This document shows, piece by piece, positions 7,992 to 15,770 of a stretch of DNA of 64,000 bases. Each line of letters begins with the position of its first letter. Position 1 is the first letter of the stretch. The notes under the pieces are model-generated. The model did no database searches, was not told the origin of the DNA, and worked only from the letters and a program-made list of their open reading frames with translations. Source of the stretch: DTU064 sp045588245 (GTDB lineage Bacteria; Bacillota; Clostridia; Oscillospirales; CAG-272); contig JAZNDW010000001.1 of the NCBI GenBank assembly GCA_045588245.1, positions 124,001-188,000 of the forward strand, written 5' to 3'. The position numbers and the translations under genes were made by a program.

Positions 7992-8017
7992 GGCGGTATT
8001 CCGTTTGGAATACCGCC
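7992..8017 (-). terminator. Hairpin downstream of hup, possible terminator
   Basis: A perfect 11-bp stem (7992-8002 with 8007-8017, loop GTTT) lies 33 nt after the hup stop. On the minus strand it is not followed by a U-run (CTCGATGCATTTT), so it may be a weak or partial terminator, or an mRNA 3'-end stabiliser that lets highly expressed hup be insulated from rqcP. Confidence 0.5.
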
Positions 8018-8049
8018 TTCGCAGTTATAATTATTATATTTTCGATTAA

Positions 8050-8322
8050 TTACTTAATTTCTTCTTTAAGTGCTTTACCTGCAGTAAATACGGGGCTCTT
8101 GGATGCCTCGATTGTGATCTTTTCGCCTGTCTTGGGGTTTCTGCCCTCACGAGCTTCCTTTGCCTTTACCTTGAATGTACCAAAGCCGACAACCTGTACT
8201 TTATCGTCTGCTGCGAGTGTTTCGGTAATGGTCTGGAATACAGCGTTTACAGCTGCTTCAGCTTCCTTCTTTTTAAGACCGGTTTTATTAGCTACTGCGC
8301 TGATAAGTTCAACCTTATTCAT
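8050..8322 (-). CDS. hup: HU family DNA-binding protein
   Basis: Histone-like nucleoid protein of 90 residues, the standard HU size, which binds and bends DNA as a dimer. The sequence opens MNKVELISAVANKTGLKKKEAEAA and contains the family motifs VQVVGFGTFKVKAKEAREGRNPKTGEKI and the C-terminal KSPVFTAGKALKE helix. I start it at the ATG at 8322, the canonical MNK start, rather than nine codons upstream; AAAGGA lies about 12 nt before it. It has its own strong promoter and a hairpin after it, so it is probably expressed far above its mazG and rqcP neighbours. Confidence 0.95.
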   Translation of the reverse strand: MNKVELISAVANKTGLKKKEAEAAVNAVFQTITETLAADDKVQVVGFGTFKVKAKEAREGRNPKTGEKITIEASKSPVFTAGKALKEEIK

Positions 8323-8393
8323 AATATTCTGATTTCCTTTCAAAAACATATTGCACTACGGGCAATTTATCCGTAAAATATTTTGTACGTTTC

Positions 8394-8422
8394 ATTATAC
8401 CACGATATAGAATTCAATGCAA
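8394..8422 (-). promoter_or_regulatory. Promoter of hup
   Basis: Minus strand TTGCAT (8417-8422), 17-nt spacer, TATAAT (8394-8399) preceded by TGG, an extended -10. Transcription would start near 8387, about 65 nt before the HU start. Confidence 0.75.
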
Positions 8423-8478
8423 TAGATTTTTCAAATTTTCGCCTTTATTTGTTATATTTTTTTGAATATTTTACAGAG

Positions 8479-9285
8479 TCACTTATGTTTAATTTCGTCC
8501 CATACGGCATCAAGCTCCGTCATTGATAAGGACGAGGGATCTTTGCCTTTTGCTATCACAGCTGCTTCAAGACGTTCATAACGTGAGCAGTACTTATCGC
8601 AGGCGCGCCCCAGCGCTTCCTCGGCATTAACACCTGCGAGTCTTGCCGTATTGACGACAGACAAAAGCAGGTCTCCAATCTCTTCGGTGAGCTTTTCGGA
8701 ATTGTCTGCGTTAAGTTCAGCTTCGACCTCCGCGGTCTCTTCCTTAACTTTTGCAAACGCATCATCAACAGACAGAAAATCAAATCCTGCTTTTTTTGAA
8801 ACGGAGCCAAGCTTATCTGCACGCATCAGCGCGGGCAGGCTTGCGGGGATAGAACGAAGCTTTGCGGACGTTGTTTTACGCTGTTTTTCTTCAGCTTTGA
8901 TCTTATCCCAATTTGTAATAACGTCATCCGAGCCTGAAACGGCAGTATCCGCAAAAATGTGCGGGTGACGCATAATGAGCTTTCGGCAGATGTCCGTTGT
9001 GACGTCATCAATATCGAAGCTTCCCGCTTCACGCTCGATCTCCGCGTGGAAAACGACCTGAAGCAAGACGTCGCCGAGCTCTTCGCGCAGAAGCTTTACG
9101 TCGTCGTTGTCGATCGCTTCAATCGCTTCGTACGTTTCCTCGATAAAGTCACGGCGTATCGATTTGTGCGTCTGTTCTCTGTCCCAAGGACAGCCGCCCT
9201 CTCCGCGAAGCACCGTCATAATACCGCACAGATCCTCGAAGCTGTAGCTGTCACGTCCTATATATTTTTTTGCATTTTCGTTCAT
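8479..9285 (-). CDS. mazG: Nucleoside triphosphate pyrophosphohydrolase MazG
   Basis: House-cleaning all-alpha NTP pyrophosphatase of 268 residues with two MazG repeats. The first has GGCPWDREQTHKSIRRDFIEE, then the metal-binding ExxE and ExxD pattern at EETYEAIEAID and REELGDVLLQVVFHAE (about residues 30-75). The second (about 165-255) has KEETAEVEAE and EEIGDLLLSVVN. The enzyme hydrolyses non-canonical and canonical NTPs to NMP plus pyrophosphate. In B. subtilis the matching gene yabN also carries an N-terminal tetrapyrrole-methylase-type domain; that domain is absent here. It lies 16 nt downstream of the SpoVB-like gene. Confidence 0.93.
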   Translation of the reverse strand: MNENAKKYIGRDSYSFEDLCGIMTVLRGEGGCPWDREQTHKSIRRDFIEETYEAIEAIDNDDVKLLREELGDVLLQVVFHAEIEREAGSFDIDDVTTDICRKLIMRHPHIFADTAVSGSDDVITNWDKIKAEEKQRKTTSAKLRSIPASLPALMRADKLGSVSKKAGFDFLSVDDAFAKVKEETAEVEAELNADNSEKLTEEIGDLLLSVVNTARLAGVNAEEALGRACDKYCSRYERLEAAVIAKGKDPSSLSMTELDAVWDEIKHK

Positions 9286-9301
9286 TTTGATTCTCCGAAG
9301 C

Positions 9302-10975
9302 TTAAACGAGTTTAATTTTATGAAGTATGCGTATCAGTTTATCAGCCTTTGGGATAACTTCAAGGTCTTCTTTTGCGATCGCTTTCGTTTTGAAAATAAA
9401 CACAAGATAAACGAGTGCCGCGCATCCGATACCGAGAAGCGTTGACAAACGGACCGCAGAGAGCGTGGACAGTCCCACACTCACAAGCAAATATTCAAAC
9501 AAGGTATAAAATCCGTACGCCGAAGCGGCACAGACAACACCCGAAACGAGCGGTCGAAGGAACATTCTTGAAAAATCAAGTTTAACTTTGACATATTTGA
9601 CGAGGAAATACGTGTTGAACACCGTTACCGTCAGATAGCAAAGGAATGTTCCGATAGGAGTGCCGTAAATATTGATCGAGGGAAATCCGACGAGTACATA
9701 CGTTGAAATGAGCTTGACGGCAGCACCCGCAAGCATTGAAATGATCGGTTTACGCTCGTGTCCGCTTGCCTGCAGCAGTGCGTTTGAGATAGAGAGCATA
9801 CAAACGAAGAAGACAGCGGGAGCGAGGATCGTCAATAAAGGTGCGCCCATTTCAGCTCCCTCGGCAGAAAATATCGTGCGCAGGATAGGCTTTGCCATGA
9901 CAGCCATTCCGAGCGCGCAGGGGAACGACATAATCGCGCAGATTCGTATCGACATATTCATGTACGTATGCGCTCTGTCGTGCTCGCCGCGGGTCAGCGT
10001 TGCCTTTATCATTGGAACGAGTGAATACGAGATCGGATAAATGAGCACGGGCGGCAGATTGAACAGCGGAACGACGCACGTTTTCCAGTTGCCGTAAAGC
10101 GCATTTGCCGCTTCTTCTGTCATGTATGCCTGCAGACGGCGCATCAGGATCGCAAGGTCGATGAACTCCGTCATGCTGAGCATGGAGGCGCTGACCGTGA
10201 TCGGTATTGCTATTACTATAAGACGCTTCAGTATCGTTTTGACAGGCGAGGACACCATCTTGACGGCACCGCCGTCTAGGAGGTATTCTTCGTTATATTT
10301 CTCTTCGCGGAAAAACCACTTTGACAGCAAGAGATAGAACATACCGAGTCCTGCGCCAACGGTAATGCCGAGTATCGCGTATGCCGCTACGATATGTATC
10401 TCGTATCCCTGATCTATCGCCCAGAATGCCATGATCATACCGATGGCAAACTTGCAAAGCGATTCTATCAGCTGTGATACAGCGGTGGGGACCATGACCT
10501 GATAGCCCTGAAAATAACCGCGGAGAGCGCTTGATATGCAGATAAAGAACAGTGTCGGTCCGATAAAGATGATACACATTTCCGCCTTCGGCGACTGCGT
10601 CAAGGCGGAAAAAAGTCCCGAGCCAACCATCATAAGAGTTGTTCCGAATAGTCCGATCGCAAGGAAAAGTGCCATCGTTACGCGATAGACTTTTTTCGTT
10701 TCGACAACATTTCCCTTTGCGCGGGATTCAGAGATCATCATTGACACAGCCGTGGGAAGTCCCGTCGTTGAAACCATGTATAGCCACGTATAGATCGTAT
10801 ACGCTTGATTAAAGTAACCCATGCCCTCGCTTCCGACTATGCTCTCAAGCGGAATCTTGAAGCACAAGCCGAGAACTTTATTGATTATATTTGCTACAGT
10901 TAACACCAAAACGCCCGAAATGAATAATTTCGTACTGCGTTTTATGGGTTTCTGTACGCCGCCGTTTTCCGACAT
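9302..10975 (-). CDS. SpoVB/YabM-like polysaccharide flippase (MOP superfamily)
   Basis: Integral membrane protein of 557 residues with some 14 hydrophobic segments, typical of the MOP/oligosaccharide flippase superfamily. The N-terminal KLFISGVLVLTVANIINKVLGLCFKIPLE segment and the AYTIYTWLYMVSTTGLPTAVSMMISE motif are characteristic of the SpoVB/MurJ-like branch. These proteins are proposed to move lipid-linked wall or spore-cortex precursors across the membrane. The genomic position, directly before mazG and the yabP/yabQ genes, matches yabM in the conserved cluster rather than the isolated spoVB locus. The substrate is unknown. The C-terminus (KTKAIAKEDLEVIPKADKL) is cytoplasmic and basic. 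Confidence 0.85.
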   Translation of the reverse strand: MSENGGVQKPIKRSTKLFISGVLVLTVANIINKVLGLCFKIPLESIVGSEGMGYFNQAYTIYTWLYMVSTTGLPTAVSMMISESRAKGNVVETKKVYRVTMALFLAIGLFGTTLMMVGSGLFSALTQSPKAEMCIIFIGPTLFFICISSALRGYFQGYQVMVPTAVSQLIESLCKFAIGMIMAFWAIDQGYEIHIVAAYAILGITVGAGLGMFYLLLSKWFFREEKYNEEYLLDGGAVKMVSSPVKTILKRLIVIAIPITVSASMLSMTEFIDLAILMRRLQAYMTEEAANALYGNWKTCVVPLFNLPPVLIYPISYSLVPMIKATLTRGEHDRAHTYMNMSIRICAIMSFPCALGMAVMAKPILRTIFSAEGAEMGAPLLTILAPAVFFVCMLSISNALLQASGHERKPIISMLAGAAVKLISTYVLVGFPSINIYGTPIGTFLCYLTVTVFNTYFLVKYVKVKLDFSRMFLRPLVSGVVCAASAYGFYTLFEYLLVSVGLSTLSAVRLSTLLGIGCAALVYLVFIFKTKAIAKEDLEVIPKADKLIRILHKIKLV

Positions 10976-10996
10976 ATATGATCTCCCTTACAAAAA

Positions 10997-12523
10997 TTAA
11001 GTATGTTTCCAATAGAATTCAATGATCTTTTCGTGATCCTCGGCGATCAATGCCGCACGCTTATCCATATCGGTCTCTTCTAAATATTCATACGGATATT
11101 TAGGGTTAAATATGCGCTCAATGACGGGCGAATAGTCATTTTCTTCACGCAAGCCCGGAGGGGATACAAGCCGTGTGACAGCGCCCGCGCCTGCGGCGAA
11201 GACGGTATGTATCTCTTCCATCATAAATATGTTATAAAGCCCCTCGTAGCCGCCGAGCGAGAAACCGACGTTTTCATAGTTGCCGACGGTGTTCTTCTGT
11301 CGGTAAAGGTAATACGGACGGTATCCGGACGCCTTTGCTTTGATCTGCGAATAATCGACGCTTTTGCCTGCGTCCTTGTTTACTCTTGCGTAAACTGAAG
11401 CACCGTGTTTCAAAAAATCGGATGCTTTTTTAACGGCGAACGTGTGGACCGTGACGTTTTCCGGGTGCAGTTCAAGCACACGGTCAAACGACTGCGAAAA
11501 GCTGTTGAAGCTTTCGCCGGGCAACCCTGCGATCAGGTCTGTATTGATGCAGTCGATGTCGGAATTTACCGCCAGCTCAAATGCGCGGTAAAAGTCGTCG
11601 GACGTATGAGCACGTCCGATGCTTTCAAGCACCGTATCATTAAGCGTTTGTGTATTTACGCTGATGCGTGTAACACCGAGACGCTTGGCAATATGCAGTT
11701 TTTCTCTTGAAATAGTATCGGGACGCCCTGCCTCAAGCGTAAATTCCGCCAAAGTATCAACATCAACGCCGCGTCCGACGTGCGAAAGGACACGCTCAAG
11801 CTGACGCTCGTTGAGTATCGTCGGCGTACCGCCGCCGATATAAACGGAAGCGACTTTCAAGCCAAGCTCATTTATCAGGCGGAATCGCTGATCTATCTCG
11901 TCGCAAAGCATATCAACGTATGTGGGTATCAGCGACAAAAGCTTCTTTGACGTATAAGACACAAACGAGCAGTACGCACAGCGCGACGGGCAAAACGGTA
12001 TCGAAATATAAACGCTGCACCAGCCGTTATAATAAGGCTTTGCAAGCTTTGATTCAAGCTGTGCCACCTCTGTGACGAGCGCCGCCTTTTTCGGAAAGAG
12101 GTAATAATTCTGGCGAAGCGCCGCCTTCGTTTTTGACGCGGTGTATCCGCGGCGAAGATAGTCGCTTGCAACCTTAGCCGGACGAACACCCGTCATAACT
12201 CCCCAAGAGGGCGAATAATGCATGAATTCCTCGCCTGCGGCAAGAATCGCGGCGCCTGCGGCGAGCTTTGCCGTCATAATATCGCTGTTTTCCTCAGAAA
12301 AGTCAACGTGACGTTCAACAGATGTCATTCGCGATTTTTCTGCGATCGTAACGCGAACGTATACCGCCGACTCCGTCGTTCTGATACGGAAGCTTACAGC
12401 CGGAGCGTCCTCGTCATCGGAATGCTCGCCGAATTTGACACCCGGCCAGAATATCATGCACAGCGTTTGAAAATAATATTGATTTAACGAAATTTTGCCG
12501 TCCGATTCAACAGTCAGTTTCAT
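10997..12523 (-). CDS. hemZ: Coproporphyrinogen III dehydrogenase-like radical SAM protein HemZ
   Basis: Radical SAM enzyme of about 508 residues. An N-terminal domain of about 160 residues is followed by the radical SAM barrel with the 4Fe-4S motif CPSRCAYC (Cys178, Cys182, Cys185), a GGGTPT motif and a LEAGRPDTI segment, and a C-terminal HemW/HemZ-type region with SLGGYEGLYN. HemZ proteins are annotated as oxygen-independent coproporphyrinogen dehydrogenases, but no other heme gene is seen here and the true substrate is uncertain. The start at 12523 is set by GGAG 6 nt upstream; the 21 extra in-frame codons lie in the structured repeat. It is separated from dtd by repeat copy A. Confidence 0.88.
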   Translation of the reverse strand: MKLTVESDGKISLNQYYFQTLCMIFWPGVKFGEHSDDEDAPAVSFRIRTTESAVYVRVTIAEKSRMTSVERHVDFSEENSDIMTAKLAAGAAILAAGEEFMHYSPSWGVMTGVRPAKVASDYLRRGYTASKTKAALRQNYYLFPKKAALVTEVAQLESKLAKPYYNGWCSVYISIPFCPSRCAYCSFVSYTSKKLLSLIPTYVDMLCDEIDQRFRLINELGLKVASVYIGGGTPTILNERQLERVLSHVGRGVDVDTLAEFTLEAGRPDTISREKLHIAKRLGVTRISVNTQTLNDTVLESIGRAHTSDDFYRAFELAVNSDIDCINTDLIAGLPGESFNSFSQSFDRVLELHPENVTVHTFAVKKASDFLKHGASVYARVNKDAGKSVDYSQIKAKASGYRPYYLYRQKNTVGNYENVGFSLGGYEGLYNIFMMEEIHTVFAAGAGAVTRLVSPPGLREENDYSPVIERIFNPKYPYEYLEETDMDKRAALIAEDHEKIIEFYWKHT

Positions 12524-12555
12524 TTTAATCTCCATTCCGCCGCCCGTGGCGGCAT
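12520..12555 (-). promoter_or_regulatory. Mini-hairpin and possible coupling micro-ORF before hemZ
   Basis: A six-bp GC hairpin (12539-12553, loop CGT) ends directly before the GGAG site of hemZ. On the minus strand the same bases read as ATG at 12555 followed by MPPRAAEWRLK and a TGA that overlaps the hemZ start as ATGA. Closely similar frames precede dtd and sit in repeat copy C. The conserved end EWR could simply reflect the conserved ribosome binding sequence. Confidence 0.4.
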
Positions 12556-12674
12556 AAATAAATGTCAGAAATCCTCGGGACCGCACTTGTGCGGCAAAAC
12601 GGGTCGGGTCCCGTTTTGCGAGGATTTTAGGCGTGAAACAGTGCAGTTAGGCATAGGATATCGAAACTTTCACT
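12526..12674 (-). repeat. Structured intergenic repeat, copy A
   Basis: 149-nt element between dtd and hemZ. A core of 94 nt (12581-12674) matches copy B with one difference that I can see. Nested stems are clear: outer AAATCCTCG with CGAGGATTT (12569-12577, 12619-12627), inner CCGCAC-TT-GTGCGG (12581-12594) and inner CAAAACGGG with CCCGTTTTG (12595-12603, 12610-12618), a three-way-junction layout. A further GTGAAA/TTTCAC pair closes 12632-12673. On the minus strand the element would be transcribed just ahead of hemZ. Confidence 0.85.
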
Positions 12675-12770
12675 CTACGATCACTTAATAGTCTTTTTCT
12701 GTCGTTTTCTTTGTTGCCGGATATATCACTTTCGACGCGAAAAGCCCGCGAAGGCGCGAGCTTTCGTCGT

Positions 12771-13226
12771 TTATTTACGCGGCAGATCGTTAGAATCGAG
12801 TGTTATTATAACCGGCCCGTCCATTTCCATATCTATCGACATACGGGCACCAAACTTGCCATGCTCAGCGTGAATACCGCGGTTTCGTATTTCCTCAATA
12901 AACTGAAGATAAAGCGGCTCCGATATTTCGCGCGGTGCCGCACGTGAATAGTCCGGGCGCGTGCCTCTGTAGCAGTTTGCCATAAGTGTGAAATTCGAAA
13001 TAACGAGTACCTCACCCGAAACGTCGCGCACCGAAAGGTTAAGCTTCCCCTCTCCGTCACGGAAAATACGAAGCTTCAGTATTTTATCAACGAGCGTGCG
13101 AACGTCGGAATCAGTGTCGGTATGCGTTATACCGACAGCGATCATAAGTCCTTTGCCGCAACGCCCGACAAGTTCTCCGTCCGCTGAGACGGCGGCGCGG
13201 TGCACGCGCTCAACAACTGCAATCAT
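12771..13226 (-). CDS. dtd: D-aminoacyl-tRNA deacylase
   Basis: Chirality-checking enzyme of about 151 residues that hydrolyses D-aminoacyl-tRNAs and glycyl-tRNA(Ala). It starts MIAVVERVHRAAVSADGE, the standard N-terminus, and carries the SNFTLMANCYRGTRPDY active-site region and the late DGPVII segment containing the Gly-cisPro dipeptide that rejects L-amino acids. The usual SQFTL reads SNFTL here, a mild variation. The start at 13226 is chosen because GGAG lies 6 nt upstream; four extra in-frame codons fall in that site. It lies downstream of rsh, as is common in Bacillota, but with a repeat-filled 285-nt gap instead of direct linkage. Confidence 0.93.
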   Translation of the reverse strand: MIAVVERVHRAAVSADGELVGRCGKGLMIAVGITHTDTDSDVRTLVDKILKLRIFRDGEGKLNLSVRDVSGEVLVISNFTLMANCYRGTRPDYSRAAPREISEPLYLQFIEEIRNRGIHAEHGKFGARMSIDMEMDGPVIITLDSNDLPRK

Positions 13227-13258
13227 ATTAATCTCCATTCCGCCGCCAACAGCGGCAC
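13223..13258 (-). promoter_or_regulatory. Mini-hairpin and possible coupling micro-ORF before dtd
   Basis: GCCGC and GCGGC arms (13242-13256, loop of 5) lie just ahead of the dtd ribosome site. The minus strand reads GTG at 13258, MPLLAAEWRLI and TGA overlapping the dtd ATG. Eight of eleven residues match the frame before hemZ. Translation is inference. Confidence 0.4.
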
Positions 13259-13377
13259 AAATACATGTCGAAATCCTCGGAACCGCACTTGTGCGGCAAA
13301 ACGGGTCGGGTCCCGTTTTGCGAGGATTTTAAGCGTGAAACAGTGCAGTTAGGCATAGGATATCGAAACTTTCACGC
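13229..13377 (-). repeat. Structured intergenic repeat, copy B
   Basis: 149 nt, the same length as copy A and nearly identical from 13283 to 13377. The outer stem (13271-13279 with 13321-13329), hairpin CCGCAC-TT-GTGCGG (13283-13296) and hairpin CAAAACGGG/CCCGTTTTG (13297-13305, 13312-13320) are all preserved. The distal stem is longer here: GCGTGAAA with TTTCACGC closes 13333-13377. The minus strand also carries an 8-codon frame, MKVSISYA, at 13375-13349, preceded by GGAG; the same codons occur in copy A without the GGAG. Confidence 0.85.
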
Positions 13378-13378
13378 T

Positions 13379-13505
13379 AATCTCCATTCCGCCGCCAGCG
13401 GCGGCGTCAAAAAATAAGTATCGAAATCTTAGTAAGTGTGCAAACACGAAGATTGTTGAGTAATACAGCGCACTTTGGAATAGTGTCGCAAGATTTTCAT
13501 GCTTA
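13379..13505 (-). repeat. Diverged structured repeat, copy C, next to the rsh stop
   Basis: The module shared with A and B is the first 27 nt (13379-13405: the TAATCTCCATTCC boundary and a GCCGCC-AGC-GGCGGC hairpin at 13391-13405). The rest has different bases but a comparable fold: outer AAATCTT/AAGATTT (13424-13430, 13490-13496), a small GTGT/ACAC hairpin (13436-13447) and GCGCACT with AGTG-T-CGC (13468-13489). It directly abuts copy B and begins 7 nt after the rsh stop. Homology of the outer part is inference from layout only. Confidence 0.5.
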
Positions 13506-13511
13506 CCTTCA

Positions 13512-15740
13512 TCAGTTGAAGCCGCGGGATATGCTCATAACGTCGCGCAGATTACGCAGACGTGACACTATGGATTCATAATGCTGCATATTTTTGCAGG
13601 CAATCTTCAGACTGATAGCCATTTCGTATTCTGTTTTCTTTTTTGTTGTGATGCCAAGTATAGACACCTTCATATCCGCCAAAATCGCCGTAATATCGGC
13701 AATTATCGTAAACGTGTTCACAGCATAGATCTGCAAATTTGCTTCATAGAGATCGTTCGGCGTCTGTTCGGCAACGTTCCAATGCGCCGAAACCCATCTT
13801 GATGCATCGGCATCGGGACGGTTGAGCGCATTCAGGAAATTCGGGCAGTCGCGTTTGTGAATAGAGATGCCGAAGCCTTTTGTAATAAATCCGATGACAG
13901 GGTCACCGGGCAAAGGATTACAGCATTTTGCGAATTTAACGGAGCAGCCAACCTCGCCGTCAACAACGATGCCGCTCGACGATTTGACGCTCTTGTGCGT
14001 CGTTTGAACCTGATCTGCCGTCAGCGGTTCTGCGGGCACCTCGGGCTTCACGACACGGTCAAATTCGTCCTTCAGCTTCGGCAGGATCTTCGACATGGAG
14101 ATTCCGCCGTAGCCGAGCGTGTTATAAAGGTCGTCTGATGTTTGTATCCCTATACGTCGCGCGATGTTCGTGACGATCTCCTGCTTTTGCGCTTCTGTGT
14201 AGCTTCGGTTGAACTTCGTAAGCTCACGGTCGACGTCAGCCTTACCGACGAGAATATTCTCAGGCCGCTTTTCCTTTTTGAACCAGGCTCGGATCTTTCC
14301 GCGAGCTTCGCTCGTCGTTGCGATCTTCAGCCAGTCGCGGCTCGGTCCCTTCGTCGCGGACGAAGTCAGAATCTCAACGATCTCGCCGTTATTGGGAACG
14401 CGGTCGATCGGCGCAATAACGCCGTTGATCTTTGCTCCGATCATACGGTTACCGACCGCGGAATGTATCGCGTATGCGAAGTCGATAACGGTCGCTCCCT
14501 GAGGCAGCGATATAATATCGCCTTTGGGCGTGAATACAAAAGTTTCGTCGTGATAAACGTCGATTTTGAATGCATCAAGAAATTCGTCGGGATCGCGTGT
14601 TTCGTCTTCGATCTCGATAAGCTTTGATATCCATTGAAGCTTCTGATCGATCTCCGCCTGTGACTGAACGCCTGATTTATATTTCCAATGCGCCGCGATA
14701 CCGTATTCCGCGATCTGATGCATCTCACGGGTACGTATCTGCACTTCAAACGGTATACCGTCGCGTCCGATAACAGTTGTATGAAGCGACTGATAAAGGT
14801 TCGGCTTTGGCGTTGAGATGTAGTCCTTGAATCTGCCGGGGATAGACTTATAAAGCTCGTGTATGATACCGAGCACGGTATAACACTCAAGCTCTGTTCC
14901 GACAACTATACGGAGTGCGTAGAAGTCGTATATCTCATCAAAGCTCTTTTTCTGATCATACATTTTGTGATATATGCTGAAAACGGTTTTTACACGTCCG
15001 TGAAGCGAAAAATCGATATCATACATAGAAAGCTTTTCGGAGATATACTGCTGAATATTCTCAATGAAGTCACGGGTCATGCCGTACTTCTTTTTTATGT
15101 GTTCGCTGATTTCGGCATATCCGATCGGATCAAGATATGATAGCGCAAGATTTTCAAGCTCCTGCTTGATCTTCTGGATACCGAGACGGTGTGCCAAAGG
15201 AGCGTAGACGTACATCGTTTCAAGCGCCGTTGAACGCCGCTTGTTTTCGGGGCGTGCGCCTAAAGTACGCATATTATGGAGTCTGTCGCAAAGCTTTAAG
15301 AATATTACGCGGATATCCTTTGACATTGCCAAAAGCATTTTTCTGATGTTTTCGACCTGACGTGCTTCCCTGTCCTCGATCTCGATGGAAATAAGCTTCG
15401 TCAGTCCGTCAACAAGCTTGGCAACAGTGGGGCCGAAACGCTCCGACACATCTTCAATGCTTGTTTTGTCGCCGCAATCTTCAACCGTATCGTGCAAAAG
15501 CGCCGTGATAATAGAATCGGTGTCAAGACCAAGCGATGCCGCAATTTCCGCAACGGCAACAGGATGTACTATATACGGTTCTCCGCTTTGACGTACCTGA
15601 CCGTCGTGCAGATCGTAGGCATAGTTAAATGCCTCTGTTATCTTATCATAATTATATGATTTGCCGTATGACTTAAGGTTATCTATCAGTGTCAGAAGCA
15701 GACGATCGCGTCCGTACATTTCAAGTTGTTCTTCTGTCAT
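13512..15740 (-). CDS. rsh: RelA/SpoT-family bifunctional (p)ppGpp synthetase/hydrolase
   Basis: Stringent-response enzyme of 742 residues with the full long-RSH layout. The HD hydrolase domain has His59, His83-Asp84 and Glu87-Asp88 (LLHDTVED), so it should be active. The synthetase domain (about 245-370) has GRFKDYI, YQSLHTT and FEVQIRT. The TGS domain starts at VFTPKGDIISLPQGATVIDFAYAIHS (about 405), followed by a Cys-containing region (VKFAKCCNPLPGD) and a C-terminal ACT domain ending NLRDVMSISRG. It makes and degrades ppGpp in the cytoplasm at the ribosome. It is 30 nt downstream of recJ. As the only RSH in the window with both active sites, it fits the Bacillota Rel type. Confidence 0.95.
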   Translation of the reverse strand: MTEEQLEMYGRDRLLLTLIDNLKSYGKSYNYDKITEAFNYAYDLHDGQVRQSGEPYIVHPVAVAEIAASLGLDTDSIITALLHDTVEDCGDKTSIEDVSERFGPTVAKLVDGLTKLISIEIEDREARQVENIRKMLLAMSKDIRVIFLKLCDRLHNMRTLGARPENKRRSTALETMYVYAPLAHRLGIQKIKQELENLALSYLDPIGYAEISEHIKKKYGMTRDFIENIQQYISEKLSMYDIDFSLHGRVKTVFSIYHKMYDQKKSFDEIYDFYALRIVVGTELECYTVLGIIHELYKSIPGRFKDYISTPKPNLYQSLHTTVIGRDGIPFEVQIRTREMHQIAEYGIAAHWKYKSGVQSQAEIDQKLQWISKLIEIEDETRDPDEFLDAFKIDVYHDETFVFTPKGDIISLPQGATVIDFAYAIHSAVGNRMIGAKINGVIAPIDRVPNNGEIVEILTSSATKGPSRDWLKIATTSEARGKIRAWFKKEKRPENILVGKADVDRELTKFNRSYTEAQKQEIVTNIARRIGIQTSDDLYNTLGYGGISMSKILPKLKDEFDRVVKPEVPAEPLTADQVQTTHKSVKSSSGIVVDGEVGCSVKFAKCCNPLPGDPVIGFITKGFGISIHKRDCPNFLNALNRPDADASRWVSAHWNVAEQTPNDLYEANLQIYAVNTFTIIADITAILADMKVSILGITTKKKTEYEMAISLKIACKNMQHYESIVSRLRNLRDVMSISRGFN

Positions 15741-15770
15741 TATTCGGATCGTCTCCTTTCTTTTTAATGA

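Noticed and set aside
12526..13505. CRISPR array made of repeats A, B and C
   Set aside because: The copies are 149 nt long, there are only two good ones, they are separated by the dtd gene rather than by short spacers, and no cas gene is present.
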